DNA of 64,000 nucleotides from Hyphomicrobiales bacterium (GCA_900470195.1 UEIJ01000005.1:124001-188000), one strand, 5' to 3'; counted from the first letter of the stretch, positions 10,901 through 20,419 are shown. Made by a program: numbers and translations. The notes: generated by a model from the letters alone, not told the origin.

Positions 10901-11356
10901 AAGCTGAGCAACGCGCACCTGGCCGGTGAGAAGCGGCAGCGGTGCCAGTCCCAGACGTACGGATTTGATTCCGCTGATTTCGACGCCCTGCTTCGGATCG
11001 GCGATCGAGACATCCCTGGCTTCGAGCGCGACGTGACTGTCCTGATCCAGTGACAGCGCCGCGCTGCCTATGGAAGCCGATGCGCCATCACCGAGAATAT
11101 GTGTCAGGCTTTTCTGCGCTTCGTCACGCAGAAGATTGCTGTCGATGCCGCTGCGAAGGATGACGAAACCGGCGCCGACAAGAAGAACCAGAAGAATGCA
11201 GATGGACAGAACCGCATGGGAACAGCGCGATAAAATGGAACGGCTCGAACGTGCCGGGCCGGGCAAAAACCCACACTCGCCATCGGCGGCGAGACGCTCG
11301 ATTCTTTTCATCTCCCGCTTGCTGAAGCGGATCTTCTGCGGTTTCTCTATCAACAA
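7913..11356 (-). CDS. AsmA-like envelope protein with DUF3971 (YhdP/TamB class)
   Basis: This 1,147-residue protein has one membrane segment near residues 48-68 and a long, largely beta-stranded periplasmic part. That is the layout of AsmA-like/DUF3971 proteins such as YhdP and TamB, which form lipid-conducting bridges between inner and outer membranes. The C-terminal region around VDVERGFSLIEKGNGYLNLSRG and the final Gly/Pro-rich stretch match the AsmA C-terminal domain. A basic cytosolic tail precedes the membrane segment. The phospholipid-transport role is inferred from the family. It is transcribed alone and is convergent with tyrS. Confidence 0.85.
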   Translation of the reverse strand: MLIEKPQKIRFSKREMKRIERLAADGECGFLPGPARSSRSILSRCSHAVLSICILLVLLVGAGFVILRSGIDSNLLRDEAQKSLTHILGDGASASIGSAALSLDQDSHVALEARDVSIADPKQGVEISGIKSVRLGLAPLPLLTGQVRVAQLEVDGVSFEMPETKGPGFWKSLPYDENGILDFDAVSGELFAAMRRSLELLRAQETHAIGIFNSTLAFKVGDEQQILGIEEARLVENGGKIGITGSVIWKGKKIALDGKIDRHAGDNSLAGFELNIRDIPITLGSPPEVAPVINGNRVNPAHFELAASARLSLMGFAADADKPERLATELAVDDLDMQIGKVEDVRGGARLSLEHTVGSRKIEIKTSRLQLGGMQAQFNGAFGPEPETENNTGGPTYRFEVLTTSATSMPSESTDPPLSFATRIAGRYMADQQRIQFANLDVQTENGQLFGQGSMAFGAGSPEMIFLLRIPKMPVADAKHLWPIDVADGAREWVLKNLFGGTLKDSRIDISLAGGRFNGPGLPPPLTGDEIKADFKVFDTRFDVVGELPPVRDAQGEISVRGAYTTIKLLKGVAYTPNNRKVDVSDGTLIIPWGPQRPVIAELDLGVSGEASAIAEIAGNKPIDVLKNVPFLPEDVTGDVKSRVRVNFAVSKDPPPGTLRWNADIGFTGLDISKPIAGSTVSEATGSIKVDQSAANITADAMLDGIPAKVTLIEPVDRSGPVKREQKVRLDIDDKTRNAVFPGLNSIFSGPMAVDLGMEDGGKRHVSADLGKTQIDLPWLGWRKGTGIPAKATFDLVQNPDDKSKMDITNLVFTGDAFGAKGDLSIAKGDFQSANFSEIRLNRNDSLAVKATKSGGSYRVNVRGSQFDARALIKQVSDLGEKGGNGSKSNNPRVVVSAQIDEVGGFNGEMLRNVAVSYESAGSKVSGVSVNAVTSSGESFVATNNDQGDARSISLQSNDAGAVLRFFDFYDKMRGGKITVGLAAQGNGPLRGQIDARNFAIINEPRLAKIVSSPPSSGGTSLNQAVKRDIDVSRVDVERGFSLIEKGNGYLNLSRGVVRGPTVGTTFQGTLYDQQGNMSITGTFMPAYGVNRLFGELPIVGALLGNGRDRGLIGITYKLAGSAKQPQVIVNPISVIAPGIFRSIFEF

Positions 11357-11599
11357 CCCAGCCAGTAAAAGAGTACCATGCCAAACGATCCCTTAGAATT
11401 TACTTCATTAAGCGATCGTAATTATCTGTTTTATAACTGCTTCCGACCCGTATCGTATACCTGAATCCTCTGTTCTTGTGCTTCCGCACCAACATTAGGA
11501 TGATGCGAGCATCAACGGTTGCACAAGCCTTGCCTGAATGCGATAGCTCGGACTGTAACAGGTGGTTTCCATCCTAATCCATAAAAGAAAGGCACAGAT

Positions 11600-12064
11600 A
11601 TGGCTCATCCCCAAGTTGGCGATCCGGCACCCGATTTCACTCTGCCTTCGGATAATGGCGAAATCTCTCTGTCATCCCTTAAAGGCAAGCCGGTCGTGAT
11701 CTACTTTTATCCGAAAGACGATACTTCCGGCTGCACCAAGGAAGCGATTGCCTTTTCTCAACTGAAACCGGAATTCGACAAGATCGGGGTTCGCGTAGTC
11801 GGCCTTTCTCCCGACAGCGCGACGAAACATGCGAAATTTCGCAAGAAGCATGACTTGACTGTCGATCTCGCCGCCGACGAAGACCGGGTAGCGCTTGAAG
11901 CCTATGGGGTGTGGGTGGAAAAGAGCATGTATGGCCGCAAATATATGGGCGTGGAACGCACGACGTTCCTGATCGATGCGACAGGAAAAATCGCTCAGGT
12001 CTGGAACAAGGTGAAAGTAGACGGCCATGCCAATGCGGTTCTGGAGGCTGCTCGCGCGCTTTGA
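11600..12064 (+). CDS. bcp: thiol peroxidase Bcp (peroxiredoxin)
   Basis: This is a 154-residue atypical 2-Cys or 1-Cys peroxiredoxin that reduces hydrogen peroxide and organic hydroperoxides in the cytosol. The peroxidatic cysteine is Cys45 in YPKDDTSGCTKEA, with the PxxxTxxC pattern of the Bcp/PrxQ group. The resolving cysteine five residues later in many PrxQ proteins is absent here, where the position is Ile, so a 1-Cys mechanism is possible. The gene is 3 bases from the DUF455 gene, and the two are probably co-transcribed. The 243-base spacer upstream must hold the promoter, but no site is obvious. Confidence 0.94.
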   Translation: MAHPQVGDPAPDFTLPSDNGEISLSSLKGKPVVIYFYPKDDTSGCTKEAIAFSQLKPEFDKIGVRVVGLSPDSATKHAKFRKKHDLTVDLAADEDRVALEAYGVWVEKSMYGRKYMGVERTTFLIDATGKIAQVWNKVKVDGHANAVLEAARAL

Positions 12065-12067
12065 ACG

Positions 12068-12895
12068 ATGACAAACAGGCTATCCTATGAACAGACGCTG
12101 CGCGGCAATGCCATCCGTGCCATATCCGCCAGCGATCTTGACGAAAAGGTCAGACTGACACGAGAAACTGCCGCTCGCTGGTTCGGGCGCACACTCTCGG
12201 TTCGCAGTCCGCTCGATCCACCTTTGCCTGAGCGTCCCGGGCGACCGGAAAGACCTGAGCTCGTGCCTCCCCGCATGTTGAAGAAGCGGTCGCTCAACAC
12301 GGAACATGGGCGCATTGCCTTGATGCACGCCCTCGCCCATATCGAGCTGAACGCCATCGATCTTGCGCTCGACATCGTTGCCCGTTTTGCCGCAAAGTCC
12401 ATACCGCGCAGCTTCTTCGATGGCTGGATGAAAGTCGCCGATGACGAAGCCCGGCATTTCACGCTGCTGCGCGACCGACTCAAGTCATTGGGCGCGGACT
12501 ACGGTGACATGCCGGCTCATGACGGGCTCTGGCAATCCGCTCACCAGACCCGCAACGACCTCGAAGCTCGTCTCGCTGTCGTGCCGCTTATTCTCGAGGC
12601 TCGCGGACTCGATGTGACACCGTCATTGCTTGAGAAAATGATCGAGACCGGCGACCATGAGACTGCTGCAATTCTCGACGTTATCTACAATGACGAGAAA
12701 ACGCATGTGGCAGTGGGCGCCAAATGGTTTCGTTTCTTCTGTGCACGGAACAGAATCGATCCGGTCGCCAGATTTCAGGAACTGGTTCGTGCAAATTTTC
12801 GCGGCGACCTGAAGCCGCCGTTCAACGAGCTGGCGCGCGCCGAGGCCGGATTGACCCCGTCCTTTTATCGTTCTCTTTCCCCCGTATCGATCTAG
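12068..12895 (+). CDS. DUF455 ferritin-like protein
   Basis: This 275-residue helical protein belongs to the DUF455 family, a ferritin-like group related to tRNA-modifying MiaE-type diiron proteins. Carboxylate/histidine pairs that could bind a di-metal centre are visible in HALAHIELNAID (about residues 97-108), DDEARHF and NDEKTHVAVG. Its substrate is unknown. It follows bcp with a 3-base gap, which suggests joint expression and perhaps a link to oxidative stress, but that is inference. Confidence 0.85.
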   Translation: MTNRLSYEQTLRGNAIRAISASDLDEKVRLTRETAARWFGRTLSVRSPLDPPLPERPGRPERPELVPPRMLKKRSLNTEHGRIALMHALAHIELNAIDLALDIVARFAAKSIPRSFFDGWMKVADDEARHFTLLRDRLKSLGADYGDMPAHDGLWQSAHQTRNDLEARLAVVPLILEARGLDVTPSLLEKMIETGDHETAAILDVIYNDEKTHVAVGAKWFRFFCARNRIDPVARFQELVRANFRGDLKPPFNELARAEAGLTPSFYRSLSPVSI

Positions 12896-13025
12896 TCCGC
12901 ATCCTGAAGTCCCCTTCGGTAAAACAAACCTCATCGTACGGCCCGCGCAAGCTCCGGATGTAAGGGTCTGTTAACCCTAATAAGTTGTAATCAGGTAAGG
13001 AATCGAGAAGGGGCATGCGGCTGGC

Positions 13026-14378
13026 ATGACTGGGAAACAGGCAAAAATATCGACCAAGAAGGTGTTCGGGGAACGCAAGGAACCGCCTGTCCTGATTATC
13101 GCGCACGGTGAGAAGATCAGCCATTTCACGTTGCGTCCCTGGATGACAGCTCTTGGAGGCGCGGCTTTCCTGGCTCTCTCCGCAGGATATCTTGGCGCGA
13201 CCGCCTATCTGGTGCTACGCGACGACCTCATGAGCGCTGGCATCGCTCGACATGCCCGCAACCAGCAGCTTTATGAAGACCGGATTTCAGCCCTTCGTAC
13301 CGAGGTTGATCGCATTACCAGCCGGCAGATGCTCGATCAGCAGGTGATGGAAAACAAGGTTGCGGAACTGATGCAGCGCCAGCAAACGCTGAGTGCGCGT
13401 GACGGGAAACTTGCACCTTTGCTTGAACGGGCTTCGCAATTGCAGCCGATGCCGGAAATGCCGACGGAAACGGCACCCGATCTTGAGCAGCATAGCCAAT
13501 ACATCCCCAATGAAGCGCTGGCGGGGCGTGACTTCCCCGGTATCGATCCGATCGTCACCGGCCCCGTACCCGGAAAATTACCGGCCGGGAAGCCGGATCG
13601 CCGTGCCGATGCCGGCTCCATGGGATTGCGTCTTTCAGGTGGACTTTCGGGCGAATCGACGCTTGAAACCTCTGACAAGATACTTGCCACCATTACCCAA
13701 AACCTTCATCGCATCGAAAGCGAGCAAAATGGCAAGGTGCGCGTTCTGGCCGATGCTGCCTATGAAAAAGCAGACAGCATTCTCGACACTTTGAACGCCG
13801 CCGGACTGCGCATCGAAACGCCCGGCAACGCATCTGTGGCGATGGGCGGACCGCTTATCCCGGTTTCGTCACCGGGTACGGTAGTCAATGACTTCGACAT
13901 GCAGTTGCGTAATCTTGATAGCGCGCTTGATCGGCTCGATCAGGTACGCAAGCGTGTGAGCGCCCTTCCCCTTGCCAATCCAGCTCCGGGAAAACCCGTG
14001 ACCAGCCTGTTCGGTGTGCGCCGTGATCCGTTTCTAGGTACTGCTGCTTTCCACTCCGGAATCGATTTTCGCGCGGCATATGGTCAGACCGTAAAGACCA
14101 CCGCGGCGGGCAAGGTCGTGAAGGCAGGCCGTTTCGGCGGCTATGGCAACATGGTCGAGATCGATCATGGCAATGGATTCTCGACCCGTTTTGCGCATCT
14201 AAGCCGCGTTCTTGTACGCGACGGACAGCAAGTCGTCGCCGGAGCCGTTGTTGGCGAGGCGGGAAGTTCCGGGCGCTCCACCGGCAGTCATCTGCATTAT
14301 GAAGTCCGTGAGCATGGACGAGCGGTCAATCCGGTCAATTTTCTGAAAGCCGGGAAACAGATAGAGCCACTGCTCTGA
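13026..14378 (+). CDS. M23-family peptidase (LytM/EnvC-like) membrane protein
   Basis: This is a 450-residue protein with a basic cytosolic start, one membrane segment at about residues 40-62, a coiled-coil stalk (about residues 80-135) and a C-terminal M23 (LytM) domain in the periplasm. The zinc-ligand motifs are complete: HSGIDFRAAYG (HxxxD), and HLHYEVRE (HxH) near the C terminus. It could therefore be an active peptidoglycan endopeptidase, unlike EnvC. A cell-division or wall-remodelling role is inferred from the family. The gene stands alone and ends at a strong terminator. Confidence 0.9.
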   Translation: MTGKQAKISTKKVFGERKEPPVLIIAHGEKISHFTLRPWMTALGGAAFLALSAGYLGATAYLVLRDDLMSAGIARHARNQQLYEDRISALRTEVDRITSRQMLDQQVMENKVAELMQRQQTLSARDGKLAPLLERASQLQPMPEMPTETAPDLEQHSQYIPNEALAGRDFPGIDPIVTGPVPGKLPAGKPDRRADAGSMGLRLSGGLSGESTLETSDKILATITQNLHRIESEQNGKVRVLADAAYEKADSILDTLNAAGLRIETPGNASVAMGGPLIPVSSPGTVVNDFDMQLRNLDSALDRLDQVRKRVSALPLANPAPGKPVTSLFGVRRDPFLGTAAFHSGIDFRAAYGQTVKTTAAGKVVKAGRFGGYGNMVEIDHGNGFSTRFAHLSRVLVRDGQQVVAGAVVGEAGSSGRSTGSHLHYEVREHGRAVNPVNFLKAGKQIEPLL

Positions 14379-14391
14379 ATTCAAGAAACGA

Positions 14392-14422
14392 AAAACCCGG
14401 CCAGAGGCCGGGTTTTGTTTTG
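14392..14422. terminator. bidirectional terminator between the M23 gene and prfB
   Basis: A perfect 11-bp stem (AAAACCCGGCC/GGCCGGGTTTT, loop AGA) has A residues on one side and T residues on the other, so it can end transcription of both convergent genes. Confidence 0.9.
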
Positions 14423-14445
14423 TGTCGCATTCAGAGAGCGGCCAA

Positions 14446-15574
14446 TCAGTCGATATCGTCGATCAGTTCACCGCCGCCCTGGATACGATGCGCGAGTGCG
14501 GCTTCCATGAACGGCGTGACAGAACCATCCAGCACTTCCTGCGGGTTGGTGCTTTCGACGCCGGTACGCAGATCTTTCACGAGCTGATAAGGCTGCAGGA
14601 CATAGGAGCGAATCTGATGCCCCCAACCGATATCGGTCTTGGTGGCGTTCGCCGCGTCCGTCGCTGCTTCGCGCTTTTTCAGTTCCTCTTCGTAGAGGCG
14701 AGCGCGCAGCATCGACCAAGCCTTTTCGCGGTTCTTGTGTTGTGAGCGTTCCGCCTGACACTGCACCACGATCCCGGTCGCAATATGCGTGATACGCACT
14801 GCCGAATCGGTCGTGTTGACGTGCTGGCCGCCGGCACCCGAAGCGCGATAGGTATCAATGCGAACATCCGCTTCCGTAACCTGCACATCGATATTGTCAT
14901 CAATGACAGGATAGACCCAGATACTGGCAAAGGAGGTGTGGCGACGGGCGTTAGAGTCATAAGGCGAGATACGGACCAGACGATGGACGCCCGATTCGGT
15001 CTTCATCATGCCATATGAGTTGTGCCCCTTGACGAGAATGGTTGCGGACTTGATGCCCGCTTCTTCGCCTTCATGCACTTCCATCACTTCGACCTTGCGG
15101 CCGTTGCGCTCGGCCCAGCGCGTATACATGCGCAGGAGCATCGAGGCCCAGTCCTGGCTCTCCGTACCGCCGGCACCGGCATGCACTTCGACATAGGTGT
15201 CGTTCGCGTCGGCTTCGCCCGACAAGAGCATATCGATCTGGCGACGGTCGATTTCTTTCTTCAGCTCGCGGATAGTGTTTTCCGCATCCTGAATGATCGA
15301 CTTGTCGTCTTCTTCCTCGCCCATGGCGATCAGTTCGATACTGTCGTTCAGCGTCTGTGTCAGGTGGTTGATGCCATTGATACTGTCTTCCAGCTGCTGG
15401 CGCTCGCGCATCAGCTTCTGGGCTTCCTGGGCATCATTCCAAAGGGAGGGATCTTCGGCCTTCTGATTAAGATAGCCGAGACGTTTTATCGCCTGATCCC
15501 AGTCAAAGATGCCTCCTCAGCAGGCTTATGGCCTGCTGGATTTCGTCAACCAGCGTCTCGATTTCCGCGCGCAT
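14446..15574 (-). CDS. prfB: peptide chain release factor 2 (programmed +1 frameshift)
   Basis: RF2 ends translation at UGA and UAA. The main frame encodes the GAGGTESQDWA-containing domain with the catalytic GGQ in SGAGGQHVNT, and the later part of a normal RF2. The first 23 codons lie in another frame, start at the ATG at 15574 (MRAEIETLVD...) and end in CTT TGA C. A +1 slip there joins the frames to give 375 residues, the usual length. Translating only the continuous frame would lose the N terminus. The frameshift autoregulates RF2: low RF2 means slow reading of the UGA and more slipping. Confidence 0.96.
15502..15517 (-). promoter_or_regulatory. prfB programmed +1 frameshift signal
   Basis: Read leftwards the sequence is AGGAGG CAT CTT TGA C. 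It has an internal Shine-Dalgarno element three bases before the CTT slip codon, then the in-frame UGA followed by C. This is the conserved RF2 recoding element, and it matches the E. coli arrangement. Confidence 0.96.
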
Positions 15575-15729
15575 GGGCAAATCGTTCCTTCAATATTAGT
15601 CTATTTATTTGAGAAGCCGAGCCGATCATTGCGAGGCTCAGGCCTTCGGGCATGGACAGATGGTCCAAGCGCCGCGGACCATAGTGAGCACGCGGCACGG
15701 TGTAAAGGGTAAAGCCCTGTTTTTCCCTA

Positions 15730-18189
15730 TCAGTAAAGTCCGCCGGAGCCTGAGTTGATGGCGCGTGTTGCCTGCGGCGACTGCGGCGCAACCGGAGAAC
15801 CTTCGCGGAAGGAATCCATACCGATAACCGAATAGCTGTCGGATGGACCCGTCCCCGGCTTGAAGGCTTCCATGATCACATTCGGGTCGCCCTGATTGGC
15901 GCGCATACCGGTTTTGCGATTGATCGCGATAACCGTCATGCCTTCCGGTACGCGGAAATCCACTTTCGGCGTGCCGGCCAGAGCCTGTTCCATAAAGGAC
16001 TTGAACACAGGCGCGGCGAGCCCGCCGCCGGTATTACCGCGACCGAGTGGTGTCGGCGTATCATAACCCATGAAGACGCCGACCACGAGATCGGGCGTGA
16101 AACCAACGAACCAGGCGTCCTTCTCGTCGTTCGTCGTACCGGTCTTGCCAGCCATCGGACGGTCAAGGCTCTTCAAGATCTGCGCCGTGCCCCGCTGAAC
16201 CACACCTTCCATCATCGATGTGATCTGGTAGGCCGTCATAGGATCGAGTACCTGATCGCGATTATCGATCAGGGTCGGCTCGTCCTGATTGGCCCAATCC
16301 TGCGCATTGCAGCCTTCGCACTGGCGGGCATCGTGTTTGAACACGGTCTTGCCGTAGCGATCCTGAATGCGGTCGATCATTGAAGGCGTTATGCTCTGAC
16401 CGCCATTCGCCATGATGGAATAGGCTGTCACCATGCGCAGAACTGTCGTTTCGCCTGCACCGAGCGCCATGGAGAGAACCGGCAGCATCTTGTCGTAGAT
16501 ACCGAAGCGTTCCGCATATTCGGCGACAAGCTTCATACCCATGTCCTGCGCGAGACGCACGGTCATGACGTTACGCGACTGTTCAATGCCATAGCGCAGC
16601 GTTGACGGGCCGGAGAACTTGCCCGAATAATTCTTTGGCGCCCAGACACCCAGCGTACCGCCCTGGTTGACTTCCAGCGGACCATCCAGAACCACCGAGG
16701 CAGGCGTATAGCCGTTATCAAGAGCCGCAGCATAGACGAACGGCTTGAACGACGAACCTGGCTGGCGATAGGCCTGCGTTGCGCGGTTGAACTCCGATTC
16801 CGCATAAGAGAACCCGCCCACCATAGCCAGAACACGGCCCGTATGCGGGTCCATGGCAACGAGCGCGCCTTCAAGCTTCGGCGGCTGCTGCAAACGGAAA
16901 CGAGATTCTCCGGTCTTGGAAACATAAACAATGTCGCCCGCCTTCAGTACGCCTTCCGGCGATTTGGCACTGGTCCGCTTGCCGCCGATATTCACGATGC
17001 GCATCGCCCACTTCATATCGTCGGCGGCGATGAATGCGCGCTTGCGCTCCTTGCTGCGCGAGCCCGATGCTTCAAGCGGCGGCTGCAGACCGATATCTGC
17101 GCCAGCGGCGGAAACATTGAGCACAATCGCGAGCTGCCATTCGGGCACATCCGCATAGGACTGCATATCACCAAACGCGGCACCCCAGTCGTTGCCGAGT
17201 TCGACATTCTTCATGGGGCCACGCCAGCCGCGCGCTTCATCATAGCGCAACAGCGCAGCCTGCAAGGACTTGCGGGCCTCGACCTGCAGCGTCGGGTTCA
17301 GCGTGGTGCGAACGGAAAGACCACCCTCGTAAAGCGCATCGACACCATATTTCTGGATGATCTGGCGGCGAACTTCTTCCGTGAAATATTCCGAGGCAAA
17401 CACGTAATGGGCGTCCGAACGTTCTTTCACGCCGAGCGGCTGCTTCTTGGCTTCGGTCGCTTCTTCCGCGGTGATGTAACCGTTTTCGCTCATCCGGTCG
17501 ATGACCCAGTTGCGGCGCTCGATGGCGCGCTCTGGCTGGCGGAACGGATGATAATTATTCGGGCCCTTCGGCAAAGCGGCAAGATATGCGCTTTCGGCGA
17601 TGGAAAGTTCGCCGACCGATTTATCGAAATAAGTCAGAGCCGCGCTGGCAATACCGTAGGAACCAAGGCCGAAGAAGATTTCGTTGAGGTAAAGCTCAAG
17701 AATGCGATCCTTGGAGTAGGCCTGCTCGATGCGCATCGCCAGAATGGCTTCCTTGATCTTGCGATCATAGGTCTGCTTTGACGTCAGAAGGAAGTTTTTC
17801 GCCACCTGCTGCGTGATGGTGGACGCGCCAACAGGACGGCGACCGGAGCCCATGTTCTTGACGTTCGTCAGCATCGCGCGGGCAAGACCGGCGAAATCAA
17901 GACCATGATGTTCGTAGAAGGTCTTGTCTTCAGCCGAAACGAAAGCCGCTTTAACGCGGTTCGGCACCGCCTGGATGGGGATGTAGAGACGGCGCTCACG
18001 GGCGAACTCCGCCATGAGGCTACCATCCGAGGCATGAACACGCGTCATTACAGGCGGCTCGTATTTTGCGAGCACCTCGTAATCTGGCAGATCCTTCGTG
18101 AGACTTCCGACGTAAAGGGCGACGCCACCTGCCACGAGGAGCATCAGCACCGTTCCGATCCCGAAGAAATATCCGATAAGCCTTACCAT
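15730..18189 (-). CDS. mrcA: penicillin-binding protein 1A (glycosyltransferase/transpeptidase)
   Basis: This 819-residue class A PBP polymerises and cross-links peptidoglycan. An N-terminal anchor (about residues 5-27) is followed by the GT51 domain, with the catalytic glutamate Glu87 in EDKTFYEHHG. The transpeptidase domain has the SxxK motif in GSSFKPF, SxN in QSRNVM and KTGTT. An OB-like insertion of PBP1A type lies between the GT and TP domains. The gene follows amiC in the same direction, about 270 bases away, so cell-wall synthesis and splitting enzymes are neighbours. PonA is an alternative name. Confidence 0.95.
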   Translation of the reverse strand: MVRLIGYFFGIGTVLMLLVAGGVALYVGSLTKDLPDYEVLAKYEPPVMTRVHASDGSLMAEFARERRLYIPIQAVPNRVKAAFVSAEDKTFYEHHGLDFAGLARAMLTNVKNMGSGRRPVGASTITQQVAKNFLLTSKQTYDRKIKEAILAMRIEQAYSKDRILELYLNEIFFGLGSYGIASAALTYFDKSVGELSIAESAYLAALPKGPNNYHPFRQPERAIERRNWVIDRMSENGYITAEEATEAKKQPLGVKERSDAHYVFASEYFTEEVRRQIIQKYGVDALYEGGLSVRTTLNPTLQVEARKSLQAALLRYDEARGWRGPMKNVELGNDWGAAFGDMQSYADVPEWQLAIVLNVSAAGADIGLQPPLEASGSRSKERKRAFIAADDMKWAMRIVNIGGKRTSAKSPEGVLKAGDIVYVSKTGESRFRLQQPPKLEGALVAMDPHTGRVLAMVGGFSYAESEFNRATQAYRQPGSSFKPFVYAAALDNGYTPASVVLDGPLEVNQGGTLGVWAPKNYSGKFSGPSTLRYGIEQSRNVMTVRLAQDMGMKLVAEYAERFGIYDKMLPVLSMALGAGETTVLRMVTAYSIMANGGQSITPSMIDRIQDRYGKTVFKHDARQCEGCNAQDWANQDEPTLIDNRDQVLDPMTAYQITSMMEGVVQRGTAQILKSLDRPMAGKTGTTNDEKDAWFVGFTPDLVVGVFMGYDTPTPLGRGNTGGGLAAPVFKSFMEQALAGTPKVDFRVPEGMTVIAINRKTGMRANQGDPNVIMEAFKPGTGPSDSYSVIGMDSFREGSPVAPQSPQATRAINSGSGGLY

Positions 18190-18458
18190 AAATGCGGAAT
18201 CCTGCCTTCAGATTATTCACATGATAAGGGTCAAAGCACGAACAGCCAACCCTTTAGCCCAATTATGCCACGAGGCAATCAATGGCTTAGTGACCAGCAA
18301 ATGAGTCAAAGGCAAGATGGTTTACGTGTTTTTACCAATTTAACGCAGTTGCATTCGTCAGCATGACCAAAATCCCCTAAACTGTTGCAAGCATGCATCT
18401 TATAAGCTGGAGCGCATTTATAAGTGACATCGCCCCAGCGCTCCATATTTCAAGGTCC

Positions 18459-19724
18459 CTATCCTTTACTCATGCGAGCGGGGTGTTTCAGCGCTTCAAA
18501 CGCCTTGATCGCATTCGCGAGCCTGTCCGCGAGCTTCTTACGCCATTCGGGATTGCTGATAAGTTTTTCGTCCTCGGCGTTGGAGAGATATCCGATTTCG
18601 ATCAACACGGATGGCACGTCCGGTGCCCGCAGGACCTGAAAACCGGCAAACCGATGCGGATTATTGATGAGATTCACCTGCCCTTGCAGGGAATGAATCA
18701 CCTTTTCCGCAAAGCTCAGGGAAAATGTATGCGTTTCGCGCCTCGTCAGATCGAGAAGAATATCGGTAACTTCAGGTTGCTCGTCAGGGACAGCGCCCGC
18801 AAGAGTGTCGGACTTGTTTTCCCGTTCAGCCATGGCGCGCGCGACGGAGTCCGATGCTTTATCGGAAATAGTGTAAACCGTCGCGCCGCGAATATCGTGC
18901 TGGTTGATCGTATCGGCATGGATGGAAATAAACAGATCCGCTTCATGCTGGCGGGCGATCCGCACGCGTTCGGAAAGCCGCAGAAAAGTGTCGTCGTCGC
19001 GCGTCATGAGAACTTTTATGTTCACGTCTTGCGCCAGGCGATCTCTGAGTTCTTGCCCGAAAGCGAGCGTCAGGTCCTTTTCCTTGATACCGCTAAGGCT
19101 TTCCGCACCGCTGTCGATCCCGCCGTGGCCGGGATCGATCATCACTGTGAATGGCCGTGTTGCCACACCGTTTTGCGAACCCGCCTCAACTGGCTTCTCA
19201 TCGCGATTCGTGGAGCTTGTTATTTCCTTGCGGCCCTTCATCTGGTCCGCAAATTCCCGGTCTGAAGTCGCAACAATGTCGGCCACAAGCCGGTAGCCCG
19301 GTGCGCTTTCGTTTTTTAAGACCCGCAGGTCCTCCACCTTGAACGGACCGCGCAGTGTCAGAATGAGCCGCGAACGCCCCTTGCCCACCAGTCCATACCG
19401 AACGCGAGACACCAATCCACGGGCTTCAAGACTCTTTTCATCGAAACCGAAGCGTGTTTCCGGCAGGTCGACGACAAGCCGATGCGGATTATCGAGAAGC
19501 AGGGTCGAGAGCTTCGGTTCCCTGTCGAACATAACGACGATGCGCGTTCGCAAATCGTCGCCAGCCATCCGGAACGTCAGCGCAGCTAACGGAGATGTCA
19601 CCCGATCAGCGGCAATGACGGGAGCGGCCTGTAAATACAGGCCCGACAAAAGAGCGACCAACAACAGGAGCCATCGCAGGCTCCGCAATCCTGTCCCAGC
19701 GTTTTCAGCGCATCGAAAATGCAT
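18459..19724 (-). CDS. amiC: N-acetylmuramoyl-L-alanine amidase (AMIN + Amidase_3)
   Basis: This secreted zinc amidase cleaves the stem peptide from N-acetylmuramic acid in peptidoglycan and helps daughter cells separate. It has a signal peptide (hydrophobic stretch at about residues 16-33), an N-terminal AMIN targeting domain, and a C-terminal Amidase_3 domain. Zinc ligands are visible in IDPGHGGIDSGA and FISIHADTIN, and the catalytic Glu is in LIEIGYLSN. I use the ATG at 19724 rather than a TTG four codons upstream. AmiA/B/C cannot be told apart with certainty; activation by a LytM protein (compare the M23 gene nearby) is typical of the family. Confidence 0.92.
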   Translation of the reverse strand: MHFRCAENAGTGLRSLRWLLLLVALLSGLYLQAAPVIAADRVTSPLAALTFRMAGDDLRTRIVVMFDREPKLSTLLLDNPHRLVVDLPETRFGFDEKSLEARGLVSRVRYGLVGKGRSRLILTLRGPFKVEDLRVLKNESAPGYRLVADIVATSDREFADQMKGRKEITSSTNRDEKPVEAGSQNGVATRPFTVMIDPGHGGIDSGAESLSGIKEKDLTLAFGQELRDRLAQDVNIKVLMTRDDDTFLRLSERVRIARQHEADLFISIHADTINQHDIRGATVYTISDKASDSVARAMAERENKSDTLAGAVPDEQPEVTDILLDLTRRETHTFSLSFAEKVIHSLQGQVNLINNPHRFAGFQVLRAPDVPSVLIEIGYLSNAEDEKLISNPEWRKKLADRLANAIKAFEALKHPARMSKG

Positions 19725-19736
19725 CGGCTGCCACAA

Positions 19737-20419
19737 TCAAGAACATCATTGAATGACTGGTATCAATAATCGCGATACCGGCACGCTTGTTCGTGCACCC
19801 TCTCGCCCGAATACCCATTAAAACACTCGTACAGAACTACAGTTAATGAAGGATTTCCAGCCGTATTTCGACCTTGAATGGAGCCTATACTCAGCTTTCG
19901 GCGAAATTGCGATGCGAAGGTCAATTGATATTCGCACTTGTCATCGCTCAAACGACGCCATAAAAGCTATGAAGGTTTTGGGTGAACTATCAGAATCGTT
20001 TGCCGGTTCTCAAAAAGAACCGCAAGGAATGATAGCGAAAACAGCGGCATATTCATTCGCCGCCCCGATAACCGGCACAGAATTCAGCGGAGATGTGGCT
20101 CCCCCGCCCTCCGTTTCCATCGGCCGACTGCGCATCATTACGCGCTGTCGCCAACGCTCGAAAAGAGCAAAGAGGTCGGCCCGGCTTTCCCGGGTCATAT
20201 ATGAGGTCGTTTCGTTCGGAACAGCTATGGGTCAAGCAAGACTGACCATTGCGAGCCTGAAGACCGTGATCGCCACGAGGCCATCGCGCGCGGAGGCAGC
20301 AGCTTTTATTCCGACGAACCCAGAACCATCCGGCAGATGCAACGCAATGAGCACGACAGCCCGCAGGGTTTCGTCCGGCGCACGCGTTTTGCGTCTTCGC
20401 GCCGGCAGGAAAGACAATA
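19737..20419 (+). promoter_or_regulatory. 683-base intergenic region: long rne leader and divergent promoters
   Basis: No convincing gene lies between the divergent amiC and rne. An open frame of about 216 codons overlaps the rne start in another frame, but it has an atypical composition and no recognisable domain. The likely content is promoters for both genes and a long rne 5' untranslated region. In enterobacteria the rne leader is a cleavage target for autoregulation. A small GC-rich hairpin (CCCGG/CCGGG) lies near 20180-20194. No proven control element can be named. Confidence 0.4.

Noticed and set aside
14446-15411. prfB as an N-terminally truncated gene
   Set aside because: The missing part is present in another frame and is joined by the conserved +1 frameshift site.
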